The notes beneath the pieces were generated by a model. The model saw only the letters and a list, made by a program, of their open reading frames with translations, made no database searches and had not been told where the DNA came from. From the NCBI GenBank assembly GCA_963724195.1, contig CAVRTQ010000005.1, positions 1 through 64,000 of the forward strand: a stretch of DNA of 64,000 nt, read 5' to 3'. Both the position numbers and the translations under genes were made by a program. Below are positions 57,086 through 64,000 of the stretch, piece by piece (position 1 is the stretch's first letter; every line of letters begins with the position of its first letter). Source of the DNA: Solirubrobacter sp963724195. Lineage in GTDB: Bacteria > Actinomycetota > Thermoleophilia > Solirubrobacterales > Solirubrobacteraceae.

Positions 57086-59776
57086 AACCCCAGGCTGACG
57101 GCCTCTTCGAGCCCCAGCGCGACGCCCTCGGCCACCGCGGCCGCGAACCCGTCCGCGCCCAGCGCCGCGCGCAGCTCGGCCTCCACGCGCTCGCCGAAGC
57201 GCTGCTCGTCCGGCTGGCGGGTGGTGCCCCGCTCCTCCCGCAGCTGCTCGGCGGCGCCCCACAGCTGTGCGCCCGCTCGTGGGTCGCCGCGCCGGCTGGC
57301 CGCGGCGGCGGCGGTCTCGAGGCAGCCGACGAGCCCGTAGGAATCGCCGGATCTCGTTCGCCCGCTCGAGCGCGAGGCGCAGCAGCGCGATCGCGCGCTC
57401 CTCGTCCTCGTCGAGCAGGACGCGCGCGAGCGACTCCTCCGTGGACGTCAGATGCGCCGGCTCGGCGACCCGGCGGGCGATCTCGACGCTCTCTTCCAGC
57501 AGCGCGATCGCCTCCGGGACGTTGCCCACCTCGTCGTGCACGATCCCGAGGTTCTGCGTGTAGCGGCCGACGGCGCGCTGGTCGCCGAGCTCGCGCGCGA
57601 TGTCCGTCGCGTCCGCGTAGAGCGCGATCGCCATCTCGAAGTCGCCACGGTAGACAGCGAGGACGCCAAGATTGGAGACGATGCGCGCCTCGCGTTCGCG
57701 GATGCCGAGCTCACGGGTCCGCGCAAGCGCGTCCTCGAACAGCACGCGGGCGGCGTCGAAGTCGCCCTGCTCGGCCGCGAGGATGCCGGCGCCGTTGGAC
57801 GCTCGCAGGCGGGCCTCGGCGCTCCCCCCGTCGAGCGCGAGGGCGTCGCGACACAGCTCGCGGCCCTCGCTGACGCCGCCGCGCAACAGCCAGTAGCGCC
57901 ACATCGGCGCGACGAGCGCGATGGCGGTGTCGCCGTCCCGCGCGGCGATCGTGTGCCGGAGCGCCACGCGAAGGTTGTCGTGGTCGCTGTCGAGGCGTTC
58001 GAGCCACTCGCGCTGGTCGGCGCTGCCGAGCCCATCCTCGGCGCCCGCCATCAGCTCGACGTAGGCGCGGGCGTGCCGGTCACGGACGGCGCCTGCGTCC
58101 TCGAGCTGTTCGAGCGCGTACTCACGGACGGTCTCGAGCATGCCGAACCGGCCGTCGGCACGGGTCAGCAGGCTCTGGTCGGCGAGCGCCGCGATCCCGT
58201 CGAGCGCCTCGAGCCCGCACACCGCCTCGGCGGCTTCGAGCGTGAAGCCGCCGGCGAACACGCCGAGCTCCGTGAACAGCCGCTGGGCCTCCGGTTCGAG
58301 CAGGTCATAGCTCCAGCCGATCGCGGCGCGCAGCGTCTGCTGGCGCTGCGGCGCGTCGCGGGGGCCGCTGCTGAGCAGATCGAGCCGGCGCGAGAGCCGG
58401 TCGAGGATGTCCTGCGGCGAGAGGACCTTGATCCGCGCCGCCGCGAGCTCGATCGCCAGCGGGAGTCCGTCGAGCCGGCGGCAGATCTCCTCGATGACGC
58501 CGGTCGCGTCGTCGAGCAGGCGCGGGTTGACGGCGCGGGCGCGGCGCTCGAACAGCGCGACGGCCGGCTCGGCGGCCAGCGGGCCGAGCGCGAGCTCGTG
58601 CTCGGCGGCGAGATGGAGCGGCGCGCGGCTCGTCACCACGAGCTTCGAGCGCGGCGACGCGTGCAGGATCGCGTTGAGCGCGGGCGCGGCGTCGAGCAGT
58701 TGCTCGAAGTTGTCCACGACGATCAGCAGCTCGCGGCCCGCCGTCTCGCCGACCGCCGCCTCCAGCTCCGCACCCACCAGGCCCGGATCGTCCAGCGCGG
58801 CGAGCGTCACGAACCGCGCGCCCTCCGCGAACCGCTCACCGAGCCGGTGTGCGAGCTCCAGCGAGAACCGCGTCTTGCCGATCCCGCCCGGCCCGGTCAA
58901 CGTGAGCAGCCGCACGTCCGGGTTGGCCAGCATGCGCGCGGCGACCTCCAGATCCTCCTCGCGCCCGAGCAACGGCGTCGCGGGCAGCGGCAGCGGCGGA
59001 TGGCGGATCCGCCGTCGGTTCCAACCTAAAGGGGTCAGACCCTTTATGTGCGCGTTAAGGTCGCGTCGTGGGCCAGGATCTGGGCTTCGAGGCGTACGAG
59101 CTCGGGGCTGGGGTCCAGGCCGAGGTCCTCGACGAGGGCGTGGCGGGCGCGGCGGTAGGCGTCGAGCGCGTCGGCCTGGCGGCCCGAGCGGTAGAGGGCG
59201 AGCATGAGCTGGGCGTGGAAGCGCTCGCGGTACGGGTGGTCGGCGGTGAGGCGTTCGAGCTCGGCGACGAGCTCCGGGCCGCGGCCGAGGTCCAGCTCGA
59301 GCTCGAGGCGGCGTTCGAGCGCGTCCAGGCGGGCGCTCTCGAGCCGGTCGGAGTCGCCGCTGGCGGGACCGTAGAGCGGCGCGTCCGCCAGCGCCGGGCC
59401 GCGGAACAGTGCGAGCGCCTCGCGCAGCAGCTCCACCGCCTCGAGCGGTGGGGCGGTGCGGGCCTGAGCGGACAGCGCCTCGAATCGCTGCGAGGTCGAG
59501 CGTGCCCACGCGCACGGCGTAACCCGAGGGCCGCGTCTCGATCGTGTCCGGCCCGAGCAGCCGGCGCAGTTGGGAGACGTGGACCTGCAGGGCCTTGGTC
59601 GCCGTGGCCGGCGGGGTCTCATCCCACAGGACGTCGATCAGGCGCGTCGCCGAGACGGCACCGTCGCGATAGCCCAGCAGGAGCGTGGCGAGCAGCGCGC
59701 GGTGCTTGGGCGCGCGGAGCTCGATCTCGCCTTCCGGCCCGACGACCCGCAGCGGACCGAGGATCGCGAAGTCCAT
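57076..59776 (-). CDS. SARP/AfsR-like transcriptional regulator with ATPase and TPR domains (interrupted)
   Basis: About 890 residues. OmpR-like DNA-binding domain (MDFAILGPLRVVGPEGEIEL, LQVHVSQLRRLLGPDTIETR), a bacterial transcriptional activation domain (HPYRERFHAQLMLALYRSGR, LVEDLGLDPSPEL), an NB-ARC-type ATPase (LTLTGPGGIGKTRFSLELAH, LLIVVDNFEQLL, LPLAIELAAARI) and TPR repeats. SARPs usually activate secondary-metabolite or peptide genes. As sequenced it is broken near 59490 (one extra base), at 59027-59046 (palindromic repeat in the linker, whose TAA stops the BTAD half) and near 57350. The natural end is EEAVSLGLRI. Its own start carries a SARP-type box, suggesting self-control. Confidence 0.85.
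59027..59046. repeat. Short palindromic repeat, copy 5 (GGGTC core), inside the SARP linker
   Basis: TAAAGGGGTCAGACCCTTTA, palindromic except for one extra G. It falls between the BTAD and ATPase domains. On the coding strand its TAA ends the DNA-binding half (...DATLTRT-stop), and the ATPase resumes in another frame. Confidence 0.85.
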
Positions 59777-59786
59777 CGCGGCGGCA

Positions 59787-59803
59787 CTTTACCGCGCCTT
59801 TGC
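59787..59803. promoter_or_regulatory. SARP-type box between the SARP gene and the divergent peptide gene
   Basis: CTTTAC-CGCGC-CTTTGC, identical in both hexamers and spacing to the box at 55820-55836. It is 11 bases upstream of the SARP ATG and 69 bases upstream of the peptide ATG, so one bound regulator could act on both. Confidence 0.65.
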
Positions 59804-59871
59804 TGCCGCGAAGCCGCACCGTCGGAGACTGCTCCCAACACAGCAAGCACGGCAACTGAGGAGTGGTTCAC

Positions 59872-59949
59872 ATGGGTTTCAAGTTCGATCCCGCCAACGG
59901 TTTCAAGTTCGGTCCCGCCCAGGGCTTCAAGTACGGCTGGAAGCTCTAA
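59872..59949 (+). CDS. Very short gene for a 25-residue peptide of three octapeptide repeats
   Basis: ATG 59872 with GAGGAG 9 bases before it, and TAA at 59947-59949. After Met the peptide is GFKFDPAN, then GFKFGPAQ, then GFKYGWKL: three aligned octads with invariant G-F-K-[FY]. It is basic and aromatic, with no Cys, Ser or Thr, and no signal peptide or membrane segment. It is divergent from the SARP regulator, shares its promoter region and SARP-type box, and is followed by a strong hairpin. A signalling, modified or antimicrobial peptide is possible; no modifying enzyme is adjacent. I know of no named family. The repeat, ribosome site and terminator together make a real gene likely. Confidence 0.65.
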   Translation: MGFKFDPANGFKFGPAQGFKYGWKL

Positions 59950-60008
59950 CGCGCCAGCGATCTCCGGGAAGCTTGCGCCGGGGCATGGTCGCCGTGGCGC
60001 GGGAACAG

Positions 60009-60037
60009 CGGCGGCCCGCTGCCCGAGCGGGCCGCCG
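60009..60037. terminator. Two-way hairpin between the peptide gene and hrpA
   Basis: Perfect 12-bp stem CGGCGGCCCGCT / AGCGGGCCGCCG with a 5-base loop. It lies 60 bases after the peptide stop and just past the hrpA stop on the other strand, as expected for a shared terminator. Confidence 0.75.
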
Positions 60038-60039
60038 TG

Positions 60040-63000
60040 TTACACCCCGTCGAGGATCCGCCGGATCTTGCGCGCCGTCGGCTGGCCCTTCGGGCCGAGC
60101 GCCTGGGCGAACTGCGTCATCCGCAGCTCCTCCAGCAGCCACGGCACCTCGGCGAGCTCGCCCTCCGGCCGCCCGGCCACCTGGGCGCGCAGCACGTTGT
60201 CGTACAGGCGCTCGAGCTCGTTGATGCCCGCCATCCGGTCGCGGTCGACGGCCGCGTTCTTGGTCAGGCGCTGCAGCCGCCACTCCGCGCCGCGCAGGTA
60301 GCGCTCGACGTCGGCCAGCCGGTGCGCGCCGGTCGGGGTGATGAAGCCGGGGAAGACGAGCCGGCCGAGCTGCTGCGCGACGTCACGGCGCACCGGGTCG
60401 AACGCGGCGCCGTGCAGCTTGTCGAGCTCGGCGCGCACGTCCCGCGCGGCCTGAATGATCTTCACCACCGCGGACGACGATCCGCACGGTCTCGTCCCCG
60501 GCGTGCCCGGCGACGAACTGGCGCACCTGCTCGAAGCTCTCCCCGTCGTACACCGGCCCGCCCGCGCGATCCAGCAGCGTCGCGATCGCCGCGCTCGCGG
60601 CATCCTCGAGCACCGCGCGCGGGGACCCGTGCGGCGCCTCGATCAGCACGAGCTGCGCGGCGTTGCCCAGCTTGGAACCCTGGTATTGGCGCAGCGGGGA
60701 GGGGATCGTCAGCGCGAGCAGCTTGCGCGTTCCCGCGCGCATGTGCAGCGCCTGCGCCTCCGCGCTCTCCAGCGCCCGCACGCCGACCGTCGCGCCCTCG
60801 TCGACCAGGGACGGGTACGCGCGGACCGTCTGGTTGGTGCCCGGCAGCGCGACGACCTTCGGGATCTTCCCGAACGTCCAGCTCGTCTGGCCGGTGCTCT
60901 CGAGCTTCCTGGTCGCGGCGGCGAGCGCGCGCCGCAGCGACGGCCGGACCTTCTCCCGCAGCGCGGCCAGATCCTGGCCCGCGGCGACGACCTTGCCCTG
61001 CTCGTCCTCGATCGAGAACGTCATCTTCAGGTACACGGGCAGGCGGGAGAGGTCCCAGGCGTTCGGCGGGATGCGCACGCCGCGCTGGGCCTCGATCTCG
61101 GCGGTGAGCGCCTCCAGCAGCGGCGCGCTGCGCGGCTGCAGGCGCTTGAGCACGCTGTCCGCCACCTCCGGCACCGGGATGAGCTGCTTGCGGATGTCCT
61201 TCGGCAGCGAGCGGATCAGGGCCTCGACGAGCTCCGGGCGCATCGCCGGGACCAGCCACTCGAAGCCGGCGGAGCTCAGCCCCATCAGCCGCTTGAGCGG
61301 CACGTGGACGGTCACGCCGTCGTGCGCGGAGCCGGGCTCGAAGCGGTAGCTGAGCGGCAGCTCGAGGTCACCCTGGCGCCAGACGTCCGGCCGCCCGGCG
61401 ACGTCCTCGGCCGCCTGCGGGTTGATCAGCAGCTCGCGCGTGAACGACAGCAGGTCCGGCCGCATCCGGCGCTCGTCGCGCCACCAGCGGTCGAAGTGGC
61501 GGCCGGAGATGACGGTCTCCGGCACGCGCGCGGCGTAGAAGTCGTACAGCGTCTGGTCGTCGACGAGGATGTCGCGCCGGCGCGCGCGCTCCTCGAGCGC
61601 CCGGATCTCCTCGACCAGCGCCTCGTTCTCGGCGACGAAGTGGTGGCGCGTGTCCCACTCGCCCTCCACCAGCGCGCGGCGGATGAACAGGTCGCGCGAG
61701 AGCTCCGGGTCGATCTGCCCGTAGCCCACGACGCGGCCGGCGACGATCGGCATGCCGTACAGCGTCGCCCGCTCGGTGGCGACGACCTGCGCCCGCTTGC
61801 GGTCCCAGCGCGGGTTCTCGAACGTGCGCTTGAGCAGGTGCCCGGCGAGCGGCTCCACCCAGCGCGGGTCGATCCGCGCCGCGGTCCGGCCCCACAGCCG
61901 CGAGGTCTCGACGAGCTCGGAGACCATCACCCACGCCGGCTGGCCCTTCACGCCCGACCCCGGCCACAGCGCGAAGCGCGCGTTGCGGGCGCCGATGTAC
62001 TCCCGCCGCCCGGCGTCCTTGAGGCCCAGGTGCGACAGCAGCCCGGCGAGGATCGCCTGGTGGATCTGCTCCGGCTCGGCCGGCGTGTGGCTGCTCTTGA
62101 TCCCGACGCCCTTGGCGGCCTGGCGGATCTGCCCCACCAGGTCCTGCCACTCGCGGATCCGCAGGTAGTGCAGGAACTCGCCCTTGGACTGCTTGCGGAA
62201 CTGGTTCGCGGACAGCTCCGCGCGCTGCTCGTGCAGGTAGCGCCACAGGTTCCAGTAGGCGAGGAAGTCGGAGTTCTCGTCCGCGTGGCGCGCGTGCGCC
62301 TGGTCGGCCTGGGCCTGCTGGTCGGCGGGCCGCTCGCGCACGTCCTGGATCGAGAGCGCCGCCGCGATCACGATCACTTCCTCCACGCAGTCCAGCCCGG
62401 CGGCCTCGAGCACCATCCGGCCCATCCGCGGGTCGATCGGGAGCTGCGAGAGCCGGCGCCCGAGCTGCGTGAGGATGCGGCCGCTCTCGTCGAGCGCGCC
62501 CAGCTCCTGCAGCAGCGCGATGCCGTCGCGCACCTGGCGGCGGTCCGGCGGATCGAGGAACGGGAACGCCTCGATGTCGCCGAGGTCGATCGCCGCCATC
62601 TGCAGGATCACCGCGGCGAGGCTCGTGCGCAGGATCTCGGGGTCGGTGAAGCGCGGGCGCTCGTCGAAGTTCTCCTCGCTGAACAGCCGGATCGCGATGC
62701 CGTCGGCGACGCGGCCGCAGCGGCCCTTGCGCTGGTCGGCGGAGGCCTGCGAGATCGGCTCGATCGGCAGCCGCTGCACCTTCAACCGCGCGCTGTAGCG
62801 CGAGATGCGGGCCGTGCCGGGGTCCACGACGTAGCGGATGCCGGGCACGGTCAGCGACGTCTCGGCCACGTTGGTGGCGAGCACGACGCGCCGGCCCTTG
62901 TGCGGTTTCCACACGCGTTGCTGCGCGGCCGTGGACTGGCGCGCGAACAGCGGCAGGATCTCGACGTTGTTGAAGCGGCCCTCGAGCGCTTCCGCGGTGT

Positions 63001-63859
63001 CGCGGATCTCGCGCTCGCCGGACAGGAACACGAGGATGTCGCCGGGCGGCTCGCGCAGCAGCTCGTCGACCGCGTCGCCGATGGCGTCGGTCTGGTCGGC
63101 GTCCTCCTCCGGCTCGCGGTAGCGGACCTCGACCGGGTAGGTGCGCCCGCTGACCTCGATGATCGGCGCGTCGTCGAAGTGCTTGGCGAAGCGCTCCGGG
63201 TCGATCGTCGCGGACGTGATGATCACCTTCAGGTCCGGCCGCCGCGGGAGCAGCCGCTTGAGGTAGCCGAGCAGGAAGTCGATGTTCAGCGACCGCTCGT
63301 GCGCCTCGTCGACGATGATCGTGTCGTAGCGGCGCAGCAGCCGGTCGTTCTGGATCTCGGCCAGCAGCAGCCCGTCCGTGCACAGCCGCAGCAGCGTGTT
63401 CTCGCCGGACTTGTCGGAGAACCGCACCGCGTAGCCGACCGCGGAGCCCAGCGGCACCTTCAGCTCGTCGGCGATCCGCTCCGCGACCGTGCGCGCCGCC
63501 AGCCGGCGCGGCTGCGTGTGCGCGATCGCCCCGCGGACGCCGCGGCCCAGCTCCAGGCAGATCTTCGGGAGCTGCGTGGTCTTGCCCGAGCCCGTCTCGC
63601 CCGCGACGATCACGACCTGGTGGTCGCGGATGGCGTTGAGCAGGTCCTCGCGCCGGGCGGAGACCGGCAGCTCCTCCGGGTAGGAGACCGCGGGCACGGC
63701 GGCGCGGCGTTGCTCGAGCCGGGCGGCGGCCTTCTCGACGTCGCGATCCAGCCGCTCACGCGCCTGCGCATCGCCCTTGGCCAGGCGCTTGATCCGCTGC
63801 GAGAGGCGGAACTCGTCCTGGATCGTCAGCTCGGGGAGGCGCGCCTGGAGCACGCCCAC
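60040..63859 (-). CDS. hrpA: ATP-dependent RNA helicase HrpA (DEAH box; one frameshift)
   Basis: About 1,272 residues, usual length for HrpA. DEAH helicase motifs: VIVAGETGSGKTTQLPKICL (Walker A), QPRRLAARTVAERIADEL, IIVDEAHERSLNIDF (DEAH), ITSATIDPERFAKHF (SAT), ATNVAETSLTVPGIRYVVD and QRKGRCGRVADGIAIRLFSE. A long C-terminal DUF3418-type region follows. GTG start at 63859. One extra base near 60475 displaces the last 145 residues, which resume as VVKIIQAARDVRAELDKLHG and end IRRILDGV. Roles in ribosome rescue and mRNA processing are known for the E. coli protein. Confidence 0.95.
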
Positions 63860-63864
63860 TTACG

Positions 63865-64000
63865 TTATCCGCGCTGCAGCGCGCGTTCGAGGCGTTCGAG
63901 CCGGGCGATGCGGGCTTCGAGCGGCGGATGCGTGGCCGGCAGCATGAACTGCTGCGCGTCACGCGCGGGGAGGAGGTGGAACGCGTCGCCGACCGCCGCC
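63865..64000 (-). CDS. M48-family (HtpX-like) metallopeptidase, C-terminal end only
   Basis: The last 44 codons before TAA at 63865: AAVGDAFHLLPARDAQQFML then PATHPPLEARIARLERLERA then LQRG. The string THPPLEARIARLE is typical of the end of HtpX/M48 membrane zinc proteases. The catalytic HExxH lies outside the window. It would be transcribed into hrpA, five bases apart. Confidence 0.75.
   Translation of the reverse strand, partial: AAVGDAFHLLPARDAQQFMLPATHPPLEARIARLERLERALQRG

Noticed and set aside
59872..59949. Peptide frame as a chance tandem duplication in an untranslated leader
   Set aside because: Not fully excluded, but the three repeats keep the protein pattern G-F-K-[FY] while codons differ (GGT/GGC, TTC/TAC), with a good ribosome site and a terminator, which favours coding.
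1..64000. Prophage, integrative element, transposase, tRNA or rRNA genes
   Set aside because: No integrase, phage structural gene, transposase, attachment repeat, cloverleaf or rRNA sequence was recognised.

Overview
The window is GC-rich DNA from a high-GC Gram-positive-like bacterium. Long overlapping operons, many GTG starts, exported beta-rich surface proteins, LuxR/SARP-type regulators and a leucine-type acyl-CoA carboxylase pair suggest an actinobacterium, perhaps Solirubrobacterales/Thermoleophilia. This is inferred from gene content only; no rRNA or tRNA gene is visible.

Layout. 0-3 kb: a large LuxR-type ATPase regulator. 3-20 kb: an exported-protein island with a delta-60/PKD protein, a GH78 rhamnosidase-like enzyme, a fibronectin III protein, an SGNH esterase, a polysaccharide deacetylase and an LVIVD beta-propeller, interrupted by glucose-6-phosphate dehydrogenase. 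20-27 kb: a complete branched-chain amino acid ABC transporter operon (livF/G/H/M plus binding protein), a regulator remnant and an acyl-CoA synthetase. 27-30 kb: an exported M14 carboxypeptidase. 30-35 kb: a TetR regulator divergent from acyl-CoA dehydrogenase and methylcrotonyl-CoA carboxylase-type alpha and beta subunits, pointing to branched-chain acyl-CoA breakdown that fits the neighbouring transporter. 35-37 kb: small genes. 37-46 kb: a minus-strand carbohydrate operon (FAD oxidase, epimerase, Tm-1-like/creatininase fusion, DeoR, isomerase, Gfo/Idh/MocA dehydrogenase) divergent from a xylulokinase. 46-50 kb: a large exported ThuA-domain protein. 50-56 kb: a ROK repressor, then a DUF1800-DUF1501-cupredoxin operon. 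56-60 kb: an MFS exporter convergent with a SARP/AfsR regulator, and a divergent 25-residue peptide gene. 60-64 kb: hrpA and the end of an M48 peptidase.

Four things stand out. (1) Five exported proteins end in the same roughly 115-140-residue domain closing with a Y-x-(K/R)-(T/A)-L-x-(F/L)-(T/S)-(L/M)-S-T-T-x-P terminus, resembling a WxL domain in which Trp is replaced. (2) A very small gene at 59872-59949 encodes three octapeptide repeats and sits next to a SARP regulator; the same CTTTAC-N5-CTTTGC box lies at the SARP/peptide promoter and at the MFS exporter promoter. (3) A family of short palindromes (TAAAG...CTTTA) occurs five times, inserted in protein linkers, once in frame inside an enzyme, and once supplying the stop codons of two convergent genes. 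(4) Several long genes carry many single-base frameshifts, in most resolved cases an extra base; this looks more like sequence error than decay and must be allowed for when reading the coordinates.

No transposase, CRISPR array, prophage or replication origin was recognised.
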